Position numbers and translations under genes: made by a program. Below are positions 56,916 through 64,000 of a DNA stretch of 64,000 bases, piece after piece. Each line of letters opens with the position of its first letter. Within the stretch, counting starts at the first letter, position 1. Below the pieces are notes generated by a model, which ran no database searches, had not been told where the DNA came from, and was given only the letters and a program-made list of their open reading frames with translations. Origin of the DNA: Alphaproteobacteria bacterium. GTDB taxonomy: Bacteria; Pseudomonadota; Alphaproteobacteria; Rhodobacterales; Rhodobacteraceae. Where the stretch lies: contig JAUHVR010000022.1 of NCBI GenBank assembly GCA_030424865.1, positions 23,390 through 87,389 of the forward strand, written 5' to 3'.

Positions 56916-57224
56916 ATGCAAAGCCAGAACATCCGCATCCGGCTCAAGGCGTTCGATTACCGCGTGCTGGACGCCAGCACCCAGGAAATCGTGAACACCG
57001 CCAAGCGCACCGGTGCCGAGGTCCGCGGTCCGATCCCGCTGCCCAACAAAATCGAGAAATTCACCGTTCTGCGTGGTCCCCACGTGAACAAGAAATCGCG
57101 CGATCAGTTCGAGATCCGGACGCACAAGCGTCTCTTGGACATCGTCGATCCGACCCCGCAGACCGTGGACGCGCTGATGAAGCTCGACCTGGCCGCCGGC
57201 GTCGACGTCGAGATCAAGGTTTAA
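56916..57224 (+). CDS. rpsJ: 30S ribosomal protein S10
   Basis: The 102-residue S10 ([20 protein letters not shown]) is the first gene of the S10 operon and also the transcription factor NusE. It has the conserved [20 protein letters not shown] and [20 protein letters not shown]. The 199-base leader contains the stem GGGCGGC / GCCGCCC at about 56820-56843. rplC follows 13 bases later. Confidence 0.98.
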   Translation: MQSQNIRIRLKAFDYRVLDASTQEIVNTAKRTGAEVRGPIPLPNKIEKFTVLRGPHVNKKSRDQFEIRTHKRLLDIVDPTPQTVDALMKLDLAAGVDVEIKV

Positions 57225-57237
57225 GGAGGGCAATCAG

Positions 57238-57960
57238 ATGCGCTCTGGTATCATCGCGAAAAAGGTGGGCATGACCCGCCTGTTCATGGAAGACGGCAAG
57301 CAGATCCCTGTGACCGTTCTTCAACTCGAAAACCTTCAGGTTGTCGCACAGCGCACCGCCGACCAGCACGGCTATTCGGCCGTTCAGCTGGGCTGCGGCT
57401 CGGTCAAGGCCAAGCGCGTGTCGAAAGCCATGCGTGGCCACTTTGCCGTCGCCAAGGTTGAACCCAAGCGCAAGGTTGCGGAATTCCGCGTTGCGCCGGA
57501 AAACCTGATCGACGTGGGCGCCGAGATCACCGCCGACCACTACGCCGAAGGCCAGTTTGTCGACGTGTCCGGCACCTCGATCGGTAAGGGTTTCGCCGGT
57601 GGCATGAAGCGCCACAACTTCGGCGGCCTGCGCGCCTCGCACGGTGTTTCGATCAGCCACCGTTCGCACGGTTCGACCGGTCAGTGTCAGAACCCCGGCA
57701 AGGTCTTCAAAGGCAAGAAGATGGCGGGTCACATGGGTGCCGTTCGCGTCACCACGCAGAACTTGCAGGTCGTCAAGACCGACGCCGACCGTGGCCTGGT
57801 GTTCATCAAGGGCGCCGTTCCGGGTTCGAAAGGTGGCTGGGTCACCGTGAAGGACGCGGTCAAGAAGCCGTTGCCCGAAGGTGTGCCGACCCCTGCCGCG
57901 ATCCGCGCAACCGAGGCACCTGCCGCTGCAGAAGCCCCCGCTGAGGGAGGTGAGGAATAA
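57238..57960 (+). CDS. rplC: 50S ribosomal protein L3
   Basis: The 240-residue L3 starts [20 protein letters not shown]. The conserved glutamine-methylation region [20 protein letters not shown] and [20 protein letters not shown] are present. It ends with an Ala/Glu-rich tail ([12 protein letters not shown]). The stop overlaps the rplD start (TAATG). Confidence 0.98.
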   Translation: MRSGIIAKKVGMTRLFMEDGKQIPVTVLQLENLQVVAQRTADQHGYSAVQLGCGSVKAKRVSKAMRGHFAVAKVEPKRKVAEFRVAPENLIDVGAEITADHYAEGQFVDVSGTSIGKGFAGGMKRHNFGGLRASHGVSISHRSHGSTGQCQNPGKVFKGKKMAGHMGAVRVTTQNLQVVKTDADRGLVFIKGAVPGSKGGWVTVKDAVKKPLPEGVPTPAAIRATEAPAAAEAPAEGGEE

Positions 57961-58577
57961 TGAAACTTGACGTGATCAAACTCGACGGCGCAGCCGCCGG
58001 TGAGGTCGAGCTGGACGAGGCCCTGTTTGGCCTGGAACCCCGCGCCGACATCCTGCACCGCGTGGTCCGCTGGCAGCGCAACAAGGCCCAGGCCGGCACC
58101 CACAAGGTGAAGACCCGGACCGAGGTGAGCTATTCGACCAAGAAGATCTATCGCCAGAAGGGCACCGGCGGCGCACGCCACGGGTCGCGCAAGGCGCCGA
58201 TCTTCCGCAAGGGTGGCATCTACAAGGGCCCGACGCCCCGCAGCCACGCACATGATCTGCCCAAGAAGGTCCGCAAGCTGGGCCTGATCCACGCTCTGAG
58301 TGCCAAGGCGCGTGAGGGTGCGATCGTGGTGATCGAGAACGCCGACGCCGCTGGCAAGACCGGTGAGCTGGCCAAGCAGGTCAAGAACCTGGGTTGGAAG
58401 CGCGCGCTGGTCATCGACGGCGCTTCGGTCAACGAAGGCTTCGCCAAGGCCGCGGCCAACATCGAAGGTCTGGATGTCCTGCCCTCGATGGGCGCAAACG
58501 TCTATGACATCCTCAAGCGTGACACCCTGGTGCTCACCAAGGCGGGTGTCGAAGCACTGGAGGCTCGTCTGAAATGA
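57960..58577 (+). CDS. rplD: 50S ribosomal protein L4
   Basis: The 205-residue L4 has the tunnel-loop motif [20 protein letters not shown] and the C-terminal [20 protein letters not shown]. It binds 23S rRNA and in many bacteria represses its own operon. The start at 57960 overlaps the rplC stop, and its stop overlaps the rplW start. Confidence 0.98.
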   Translation: MKLDVIKLDGAAAGEVELDEALFGLEPRADILHRVVRWQRNKAQAGTHKVKTRTEVSYSTKKIYRQKGTGGARHGSRKAPIFRKGGIYKGPTPRSHAHDLPKKVRKLGLIHALSAKAREGAIVVIENADAAGKTGELAKQVKNLGWKRALVIDGASVNEGFAKAAANIEGLDVLPSMGANVYDILKRDTLVLTKAGVEALEARLK

Positions 58578-58870
58578 GCGCGAAAGCAGAACACTACGAT
58601 GTGATCCGCAAGCCGATCATCACCGAGAAAAGCACCATGGCGTCGGAAAACGGCGCGGTGGTCTTCGAAGTGGCGATCGACGCGGCCAAACCGCAGATCA
58701 AAGAGGCCGTCGAGACGCTCTTTGGTGTGAAGGTCAAGGCGGTCAACACCACGATCACCAAAGGCAAGGTCAAGCGGTTCCGTGGCCAGCTGGGCAAGCG
58801 GAAAGACGTGAAGAAAGCCTATGTGACGCTCGAAGAGGGCAACACGATCGACGTGAGCACCGGTCTGTGA
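58574..58870 (+). CDS. rplW: 50S ribosomal protein L23
   Basis: The 98-residue L23 has [20 protein letters not shown] and the conserved [20 protein letters not shown]. It forms the docking site for trigger factor and SRP at the tunnel exit. The last 50 bases and the following palindrome and terminator are partly repeated at 59410-59528. In the standard operon rplB follows directly; here it starts 1.6 kb downstream. Confidence 0.98.
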   Translation: MSAKAEHYDVIRKPIITEKSTMASENGAVVFEVAIDAAKPQIKEAVETLFGVKVKAVNTTITKGKVKRFRGQLGKRKDVKKAYVTLEEGNTIDVSTGL

Positions 58871-58880
58871 TTGGTGCTGC

Positions 58881-58903
58881 GGCGGGGTGAAACCCCGCCC
58901 TAC
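58881..58903. repeat. Palindromic intergenic repeat, copy 5
   Basis: GGCGGGGTGAAACCCCGCC followed by CTAC, 10 bases beyond rplW, directly before its terminator. Copy 6 is the duplicated version at 59468. Confidence 0.8.
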
Positions 58904-58912
58904 GGAATTTGG

Positions 58913-58943
58913 AAAGCCCCCGGCTGGTGTCGGGGGCTTTCTT
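58913..58943 (+). terminator. Rho-independent terminator after rplW
   Basis: AAAGCCCCCG / CGGGGGCTTT (8-base loop) is followed by CTT. It splits the S10 operon after rplW, so rplB onward needs its own promoter or read-through. Confidence 0.75.
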
Positions 58944-58983
58944 GCGTTTAGGGTGCGGACAATTGTTCACTCCGGAGTTTTCC

Positions 58984-59379
58984 ATGCGCGCCTTTGCCCT
59001 TGCCGTCTTTGCCATCCACACGGCTTTCGAGTTGCTCTTTGGCCTCAACGCCCTGATCTCGGGCGCGTCCTCTTCCCAAACGGCCGAGCAGATCGCGGCG
59101 CAGTCCGACGCGATGACGATCTCGTTCCGCTTCCTGGGCAGCGCGCTGACGGCGCTGGGGGTGCTGGGCCTGATCACGATTGTGGGGCCAGGTGTGCGGT
59201 CCGAGGCCGCCCGCTACATCGCCGCCGGCTTTGCCACCTTCCACGGGCTGGGCGCGCTTGGCAGCCTTTACACAGCAGCGCCCGGTTTCGAGGTCTATGC
59301 GGCCCCGCTGGCCTTGGGGGCTGTGGTGCTGCATGGGCTGTTGGCGGTTGGGTTTTTGGTGGTGGTGGTGAGGCGATAA
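58984..59379 (+). CDS. Four-helix membrane protein inserted between rplW and rplB
   Basis: With the ATG at 58984 (GGAG ten bases upstream) the protein is 131 residues with four hydrophobic helices: ALAVFAIHTAFELLFGLNAL, FLGSALTALGVLGLITIVGP, YIAAGFATFHGLGALGSLYT and ALGAVVLHGLLAVGFLVVVV. A helix-with-His pattern (TFHGLGALGS) is visible, but no family is recognised. It is enclosed by the rplW end and a degraded copy of that end, and lies after a terminator, so it probably has its own promoter. Confidence 0.72.
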   Translation: MRAFALAVFAIHTAFELLFGLNALISGASSSQTAEQIAAQSDAMTISFRFLGSALTALGVLGLITIVGPGVRSEAARYIAAGFATFHGLGALGSLYTAAPGFEVYAAPLALGAVVLHGLLAVGFLVVVVRR

Positions 59380-59409
59380 TTGGGCCGTGTGAATGGTGAT
59401 AGCATTGTT

Positions 59410-59460
59410 TATGTGACGCACGAAGAGGGCAACATGATCGACGTGAGCACCGGTTTGTGA
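59410..59460 (+). pseudogene. Degraded copy of the rplW 3' end
   Basis: TATGTGACG...CACCGGT(T/C)TGTGA repeats codons 83 to stop of rplW (58820-58870). Three changes are visible in this stretch: CTC to CAC (Leu to His), ACG to ATG (Thr to Met) and CTG to TTG (silent). The match continues past the stop (GATTGGTGC) into a palindrome and terminator copy. It has no start codon and no function as a gene. Confidence 0.88.
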
Positions 59461-59467
59461 TTGGTGC

Positions 59468-59489
59468 GGCTGGGTAAACCCCGCGCTAC
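59468..59489. repeat. Palindromic intergenic repeat, copy 6 (degraded)
   Basis: GGCTGGGTAAACCCCGCG followed by CTAC, part of the duplicated rplW end. Two changes break the perfect symmetry seen in copy 5. Confidence 0.75.
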
Positions 59490-59498
59490 GGAGTTTGA

Positions 59499-59528
59499 AA
59501 AGCCCCACCGTTTGGCGGGGGCATTTTT
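59499..59528 (+). terminator. Duplicated terminator copy after the rplW-end repeat
   Basis: AAAGCCCCACC-GTTT-GGCGGGGGC followed by ATTTTTG corresponds to the terminator at 58913, with changes in both arms; it still could form a hairpin with one bulge. Confidence 0.6.
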
Positions 59529-59610
59529 GAATGATTGAAAGTCAGATACTTTTTGTGTCTATTTGAATTTGCGACAGACGAAGTGTGAACTCAATTCCGC
59601 AGGTCAATAA

Positions 59611-60066
59611 ATGAAGTGGTTTTTCAGAACAGCGGCGATTTTGATAGTTGGATTTTTCGCATACACCACCTTTGATTTTTTTCGGGCGGGATACCACACG
59701 CTTCCCGAACTTCCGGACAATGCTTATCCAATTTCATTCAAGAACGGCCTGCGCGCAATTGTCTATGACGTTGATGTTCCGGATTCGGTGCACAAAAACG
59801 CCCCGCGTTTGATTCGCCGCCTTGCGTCAGCCCGGCCAGATCGACGATATTTGGGCGTTCCGATGGATGTTGCCCCTTGGTTTGAAGACACATGGTCCGA
59901 ATGCCATGCACCGCCGCCGGACGCGATCAAATCCTTTGAAGACACGATGCCGGAGGAGTTGAAGGCTAAACTATTCGGCGCGCGATTTGATGCGTTTTGT
60001 GGAATAAGGGTGGATGATGGTAAAGGAGTGATCCGAGGAGCAATCTACTCGGTGCCTCGAAACTAA
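59611..60066 (+). CDS. Small membrane-anchored protein of unknown function
   Basis: The 151-residue protein has one N-terminal membrane segment (FFRTAAILIVGFFAYTTFDF, residues about 4-23) and then a soluble domain with LPDNAYPISFKNGLRAIVYD and, at the end, FDAFCGIRVDDGKGVIRGAI. I associate this with a Rhodobacterales family of hypothetical proteins (YPISFKNGLRA pattern) of unknown function. Two cysteines (ECHAPPP, FCGIR) may pair. The codon use and base content are AT-richer than the ribosomal genes on both sides, suggesting recent arrival. Confidence 0.65.
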   Translation: MKWFFRTAAILIVGFFAYTTFDFFRAGYHTLPELPDNAYPISFKNGLRAIVYDVDVPDSVHKNAPRLIRRLASARPDRRYLGVPMDVAPWFEDTWSECHAPPPDAIKSFEDTMPEELKAKLFGARFDAFCGIRVDDGKGVIRGAIYSVPRN

Positions 60067-60490
60067 ATAATATCTGCGTCTTTCAGGTGTGGATTTTGCC
60101 TACGCGCGGAAGCATCGCTGCAGCCCGCCGCGCGATTTCTAGTCCGCGCTCCGGGGTGGCTATTGGTCAACGAAGCGCGCTATTTGAAGATTTTTGAGAA
60201 TTGCTTGAAATAAGGTTTCTCCAACACTCGATGGATCGCCATACCGCCGTCGGGCGTTAGCGCGGATTTTCTCTTGAATCATGGGGCGAAAACGCCTCCC
60301 AAAGACTAGACACATCACCCCCACCCTGATACTCCCCACCAATCTTGAGGCCTCGGATTCGTTCCGGGGCCCATGATCTTTGAACACCGGGGACCTTCGG
60401 GGCCCTATATCTCGGCCCGACCTTGGAAACTTGGGAAGGCCCAAACATAGCGGGGCCCATGCCTCGCGCGCACAACGGAAGACAGAAAGC
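60067..60490. other. Region upstream of rplB
   Basis: The 424 bases before rplB have no supported gene. On the minus strand, 60160-60290 translates as protein-like text (RRRYGDPSSVGETLFQAILK) that might be a gene fragment, but the frame runs on into rplB and has no good start. The remaining part must contain the promoter for the rplB half of the S10 operon; I see no clear consensus. Confidence 0.4.
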
Positions 60491-61333
60491 ATGGCACTCA
60501 AGTCGTACAAGCCGACGACGCCGGGCCAGCGCGGGCTGGTGCTGATCGACCGTTCGGAGCTGTGGAAAGGACGCCCCGTCAAAGCCCTTACTGAGGGTCT
60601 GACGAAATCGGGTGGCCGGAACAACACCGGACGTATCACATCGCGCCGTCGCGGTGGTGGGGCGAAACGCCTTTACCGGATCGTTGACTTCAAACGGAAC
60701 AAATTCGACGTCGCCGCCACGGTGGAGCGCATCGAATACGACCCCAACCGGACCGCCTTCATTGCGCTGGTCAAATATGACGATGGCGAGCAGGCCTATA
60801 TCCTGGCCCCCCAGCGTCTGGCGGTTGGCGATCAGGTCATCGCAAGCGCGAAGGCCGACATCAAGCCGGGCAACGCAATGCCGTTCTCGGGCATGCCGAT
60901 CGGTACCATCGTTCACAACATCGAGCTGAAGCCCGGCAAGGGTGGCCAGATCGCACGCGCCGCGGGCACCTATGCCCAGTTTGTCGGCCGTGATGGTGGC
61001 TACGCCCAGATCCGCCTGAGCTCGGGCGAGTTGCGCATGGTTCGTCAGGAATGCATGGCCACCGTGGGTGCCGTGTCGAACCCCGACAACAGCAACCAGA
61101 ACCTTGGTAAAGCCGGTCGTGTCCGCCACATGGGCAAGCGCCCAAGCGTCCGTGGTGTCGTCATGAACCCGATCGACCACCCGCACGGTGGTGGTGAAGG
61201 CCGCACCTCGGGTGGCCGCCACCCGGTGACCCCCTGGGGCAAGCCGACCAAGGGCAAGCGCACCCGTAACACCAACAAGGCGTCGCAGAAGCTGATCATC
61301 CGCTCGCGTCACGCCAAGAAGAAGGGGCGGTAA
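60491..61333 (+). CDS. rplB: 50S ribosomal protein L2
   Basis: The 280-residue L2 begins [20 protein letters not shown] and has the peptidyl-transferase-proximal motif [20 protein letters not shown]. The ATG at 60491 is chosen from the family N-terminus. It opens the second half of the split S10 operon, with rpsS three bases downstream. Confidence 0.99.
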   Translation: MALKSYKPTTPGQRGLVLIDRSELWKGRPVKALTEGLTKSGGRNNTGRITSRRRGGGAKRLYRIVDFKRNKFDVAATVERIEYDPNRTAFIALVKYDDGEQAYILAPQRLAVGDQVIASAKADIKPGNAMPFSGMPIGTIVHNIELKPGKGGQIARAAGTYAQFVGRDGGYAQIRLSSGELRMVRQECMATVGAVSNPDNSNQNLGKAGRVRHMGKRPSVRGVVMNPIDHPHGGGEGRTSGGRHPVTPWGKPTKGKRTRNTNKASQKLIIRSRHAKKKGR

Positions 61334-61336
61334 ACC

Positions 61337-61615
61337 ATGTCGCGCTCTGTTTGGAAGGGGCCTTTTGTCGACGCATACGTCCTCAAGAAGGCCGAAGCGT
61401 CCCGCGAGTCGGGCCGCAACGAAGTTATCAAGATCTGGTCGCGTCGTTCGACGATCCTGCCTCAGTTCGTTGGCCTCACCTTTGGTGTGTACAACGGTCA
61501 GAAGCACATTCCGGTGAACGTGTCCGAAGACATGATCGGCCAGAAGTTTGGTGAATACGCTCCGACCCGGACCTACTACGGTCACGCGGCGGACAAGAAA
61601 GCGAAGCGGAAGTAA
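61337..61615 (+). CDS. rpsS: 30S ribosomal protein S19
   Basis: The 92-residue S19 ([20 protein letters not shown]) has the conserved [20 protein letters not shown] and [19 protein letters not shown]. It follows rplB by three bases and precedes rplV by three. Confidence 0.98.
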   Translation: MSRSVWKGPFVDAYVLKKAEASRESGRNEVIKIWSRRSTILPQFVGLTFGVYNGQKHIPVNVSEDMIGQKFGEYAPTRTYYGHAADKKAKRK

Positions 61616-61618
61616 GTC

Positions 61619-61999
61619 ATGGGCAAGGATAAGAATCCCCGCCGCGTGGCGGACAACGAAGCGATGGCAAAGCTGCGCATGCTGCGCACCAGCCCGCAGA
61701 AGCTGAACCTGGTGGCTCAGATGATCCGTGGCAAGAAGGTGGACAAGGCCCTGACGGACCTGACCTTCTCGAACAAGCGGATCGCTGTGGACGTGAAGAA
61801 ATGTCTGCAGTCGGCCATCGCCAATGCCGAGAACAACCACAACCTGGACGTCGATGAACTGATCGTCGCCGAGGCCTATGTGGGCAAGAACCTGACCATG
61901 AAGCGCGGTCGCCCGCGGGCCCGTGGCCGGTTTGGCAAGATCATCAAGCCGTTCTCGGAACTCACCATCAAGGTGCGTCAGGTTGAGGAGCAAGCCTAA
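61619..61999 (+). CDS. rplV: 50S ribosomal protein L22
   Basis: The 126-residue L22 has [20 protein letters not shown] and the tunnel-loop region [20 protein letters not shown]. The macrolide-relevant loop looks intact. The stop overlaps the rpsC start (TAATG). Confidence 0.98.
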   Translation: MGKDKNPRRVADNEAMAKLRMLRTSPQKLNLVAQMIRGKKVDKALTDLTFSNKRIAVDVKKCLQSAIANAENNHNLDVDELIVAEAYVGKNLTMKRGRPRARGRFGKIIKPFSELTIKVRQVEEQA

Positions 62000-62709
62000 T
62001 GGGTAACAAGACCAATCCGATCGGCATGCGTCTTCAGGTCAACCGCACCTGGGACAGCCGCTGGTACGCCGACACCAAGGACTATGGTGATCTGCTGCTC
62101 GAGGATCTGAAGATCCGCGAGTTCATTCACACCGAGTGCAAGCAGGCCGGTGTGGCCCGCGTCATCATCGAACGTCCGCACCGCAAGTGCCGCGTCACCG
62201 TGCACACTGCACGTCCTGGCGTGATCATCGGCAAAAAAGGTGCTGACATCGAGGTTCTGCGCAAGAAGCTTGCGGCGATGACCGACAGCGAACTGCACCT
62301 GAACATCGTCGAAGTGCGCAAGCCCGAGCTTGACGCCCAGCTGGTTGGCGAGAGCATCGCTCAGCAGCTGGAACGCCGTGTCTCGTTCCGCCGCGCGATG
62401 AAGCGTGCCGTTCAGAACGCCATGCGCATGGGCGCCCTGGGCATCCGGGTGAACGTCGCTGGCCGTCTGGGTGGTGCTGAAATCGCACGGACCGAATGGT
62501 ACCGTGAAGGCCGCGTGCCGCTGCACACCCTGCGCGCTGACATCGATCACGCCCACGTCGAAGCCACGACCCCCTATGGTATCATCGGGATCAAGGTCTG
62601 GATCTTCAAAGGCGAGATCATGGAGCACGATCCGCAGGCGCGTGATCGTAAGAGCCAGGAAATCCAGGACGGACCCGCGCCCCGTGGCGCAGGTGGCGGC
62701 CGCCGCTAA
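61999..62709 (+). CDS. rpsC: 30S ribosomal protein S3
   Basis: The 236-residue S3 starts [20 protein letters not shown] and has the KH domain motif [19 protein letters not shown]. It shapes the mRNA entry tunnel. rplP follows 13 bases later. Confidence 0.98.
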   Translation: MGNKTNPIGMRLQVNRTWDSRWYADTKDYGDLLLEDLKIREFIHTECKQAGVARVIIERPHRKCRVTVHTARPGVIIGKKGADIEVLRKKLAAMTDSELHLNIVEVRKPELDAQLVGESIAQQLERRVSFRRAMKRAVQNAMRMGALGIRVNVAGRLGGAEIARTEWYREGRVPLHTLRADIDHAHVEATTPYGIIGIKVWIFKGEIMEHDPQARDRKSQEIQDGPAPRGAGGGRR

Positions 62710-62722
62710 GGAGACCTGAACA

Positions 62723-63136
62723 ATGCTTCAGCCAAAGCGTACTAAATTCCGCAAGATGCACAAAGGTCGGATCAAGGGTCTGGCCAAAGGTGGATCGGAT
62801 CTGAACTTCGGCACCTACGGCCTCAAGGCCACGGAACCGGAGCGTGTCACCGCACGTCAGATCGAAGCCGCACGTCGTGCCATGACGCGTCACATGAAGC
62901 GTCAGGGCCGCGTCTGGATCCGCATCTTCCCGGACACCCCCGTGACCGCCAAGCCGATCGAAGTTCGGATGGGTAAGGGTAAAGGCTCTGTCGACCGTTG
63001 GGTCTGCAAAGTGAAGCCCGGCCGCGTGATGTTCGAGATCGACGGTGTGAACGAAGACATCGCCCGCGAGGCCCTGCGCCTGGCCGCGATGAAACTGCCG
63101 GTGAAAACCCGCGTCGTCGTTCGCGAAGACTGGTAA
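62723..63136 (+). CDS. rplP: 50S ribosomal protein L16
   Basis: The 137-residue L16 begins [20 protein letters not shown] and has [20 protein letters not shown] and [20 protein letters not shown]. In the standard operon rpmC and rpsQ would follow directly; here a strong terminator and a foreign gene follow. Confidence 0.98.
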   Translation: MLQPKRTKFRKMHKGRIKGLAKGGSDLNFGTYGLKATEPERVTARQIEAARRAMTRHMKRQGRVWIRIFPDTPVTAKPIEVRMGKGKGSVDRWVCKVKPGRVMFEIDGVNEDIAREALRLAAMKLPVKTRVVVREDW

Positions 63137-63165
63137 AGCAGTCGCGTTGATACCTCTTGAGAATT

Positions 63166-63202
63166 GGGCCCCAGGAACTCAGCGTTCCGGGGGCCCTTTT
63201 TT
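63166..63202 (+). terminator. Rho-independent terminator after rplP
   Basis: GGGCCCC and GGGGCCC arms enclose an inner GGAAC / GTTCC stem, followed by six T. It closes this part of the S10 operon; the T-run overlaps the stop codon of the convergent gene. Confidence 0.9.
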
Positions 63203-63872
63203 AGAGGTACTTCTCACCAACTCGAGCTTCGCCCCATTTGTAGCCATCAACGAGTCTCAACTTCGTGTATGCAGCTGGCGCGATAGATTCGATCAAATAG
63301 CCTCTTTGGCATGGAATAACTTCTGGTCCCGCAACGCCGCGATCAATTTGGTTGTTTGGACCATAGTCCACAAGCAACAATCCCCCCAATTCTATGCTGA
63401 ATTGGATGTGAGAGGGGCCTGTTCGTTTAATGCTTTGAATGTCTAGGAATAGGGGTGTGCCAGCGCGCGCGCCTGCAAGTATTCTTTGCCAAGCGGCATT
63501 CTCGTTTTCTTTGCGACCTCGTTCTATGACCTCTTTGAATAGGTCAATTTCTTGAACCATTGGTGGAGGGAATCCGCCGTCCCGTACTGCTTGCGCAACG
63601 GTTTCTCCATTCAGCAGTACTTTGTAACCGTCATCCGCAGCTTGAATCTTAATAATGAGATTCAGCTGCGACAGAAGGCGTTCGAGAGGCGCTTCGAATT
63701 CTCTTCTGTTCCTATCATCGTCGTATGTTTTTGCAGGTCGATTGGGCGGTTCTGGAATTCTGTCGCACATCTTTTCAAGCTTGGCCTCCAACGACTTGCT
63801 GTTGTTTCCAAGATCAGCGGTCAAAGCCGAAATGCGTTTGTTTATCTCCTCTAATTCACTCAGAATCTTCTT
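63201..63872 (-). pseudogene. Unknown gene truncated at its 5' end by an IS element
   Basis: Read on the minus strand the frame is open from 63872 to the stop at 63201 (about 223 residues). The N-terminal part (KKILSELEEINKRISALTAD) is a coiled coil with leucine/isoleucine heptads; then come IQAADDGYKVLLNGETVAQA and an alpha/beta-looking middle and end (HIQFSIELGGLLLVDYGPNN). No start codon fits before the IS boundary at about 63875; a TTG at 63824 would give 207 residues but cut the coiled coil. I do not recognise the family. The text is AT-richer than neighbouring ribosomal genes. Confidence 0.6.
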
Positions 63873-63874
63873 AG

Positions 63875-64000
63875 GGAAAGTCTGAAAAACCTCGCGTGTT
63901 GAGCGGTTTGAGATAGACTGTTGGGGACGACAATGGAGCCTCGCCGATGCCCAAGCAGCCCGCCTTTCCCGGTCTCCGCCAAGCGATGAAGAAGAAGCAG
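63875..64000 (+). mobile_element. Left end of an IS5-family-like insertion sequence (runs off window)
   Basis: An end beginning GGAAAGTCTGAAAAACC abuts TTAG (63871-63874). TTAG is the complement of CTAA, and CTAR is the target site of the IS5 subgroup; the GGAA start also fits that group. The transposase frame begins 72 bases inside. The right end and the second TTAG are beyond the window. Confidence 0.6.
63947..64000 (+). CDS. Transposase N-terminus (IS5-family-like), cut by window edge
   Basis: Eighteen codons are visible: MPKQPAFPGLRQAMKKKQ. The FPGLRxAMKKKQ start is one I associate with IS5-group transposases, in which an RREKFLAEM helix normally follows. The DDE catalytic domain is beyond the window. 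The ATG at 63947 is chosen because the one at 63933 is in another frame that gives unrelated text. Confidence 0.6.
   Translation, partial: MPKQPAFPGLRQAMKKKQ

Noticed and set aside
60160..60639. A 159-codon minus-strand frame upstream of and into rplB
   Set aside because: It overlaps the rplB start and has no convincing start codon; only its last 40 residues look protein-like, so it is at most a fragment.

Overview
The window is a chromosomal segment of an alphaproteobacterium, almost certainly Rhodobacterales (Roseobacter/Rhodobacteraceae). The evidence is the high-GC coding style, the chvI-chvG-hprK-rapZ-EIIA-HPr cluster, a short HprK, a methylsuccinyl-CoA dehydrogenase with the long N-terminal extension typical of the ethylmalonyl-CoA pathway, and the protein families of the neighbouring genes. 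No function was checked against a database; all calls come from reading motifs, lengths and gene order.

Region 1 (1-27 kb) is mixed core metabolism and envelope. It holds mreB-mreC-mreD (minus strand, mreD cut by the window edge), a two-module dimethylglycine/sarcosine dehydrogenase-like enzyme, mcd, a TauE/SafE permease, pckA, the acid/envelope two-component system chvI-chvG, and hprK-rapZ with PTS EIIA and HPr. Next come 3-hydroxybutyryl-CoA dehydrogenase, etfB-etfA, a VOC protein, an M48 protease with a YjgN-like membrane partner, parC, an SDR, a HIG1-like small membrane protein, a PduO-type cobalamin adenosyltransferase and a lipoprotein. Several of these fit together: Mcd passes electrons to ETF, the hydroxybutyryl-CoA dehydrogenase handles C4 units, PckA opens gluconeogenesis, and the cobalamin enzyme serves B12-dependent mutases.

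Region 2 (27-64 kb) is the transcription/translation block: tuf, tRNA-Trp, secE-nusG, rplK-rplA, rplJ-rplL, rpoB-rpoC, rpsL-rpsG-fusA-tuf, and rpsJ-rplC-rplD-rplW-rplB-rpsS-rplV-rpsC-rplP. This order is normally compact and highly conserved, but here it is broken by accessory genes. Between tuf and secE lie two near-identical small secreted proteins and a degraded peptidoglycan-binding gene. Between nusG and rplK lie a Stf0-type sulfotransferase and an ankyrin/cytochrome c fusion. Between rplA and rplJ lie an RTX protein, a secreted caspase-like protein and an unknown secreted protein. Between rplW and rplB lie two small membrane-anchored proteins. After rplP lie a terminator and a gene cut by an IS5-like element that runs off the window.

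The most striking structure is that two of these interruptions share one architecture. The 3' end of the upstream ribosomal gene plus its terminator is repeated on the far side of the first cargo gene: about 260 bp of rplA around the RTX gene, and about 50 bp of rplW plus its palindrome and terminator around a small membrane-protein gene. In both cases a second, AT-richer cargo follows the repeat. The rplA copies differ almost only at silent sites, which suggests that the two ends diverged in separate functional genes before being brought together.

Other notable structure includes a dispersed palindromic repeat with core GGCGGGGT(N)AACCCCGCC followed by CTAC at six places, perfect twin hairpins between rpoB and rpoC, GTTAGCGC-type candidate operators upstream of pckA and etfBA, and two tuf genes with identical protein products.
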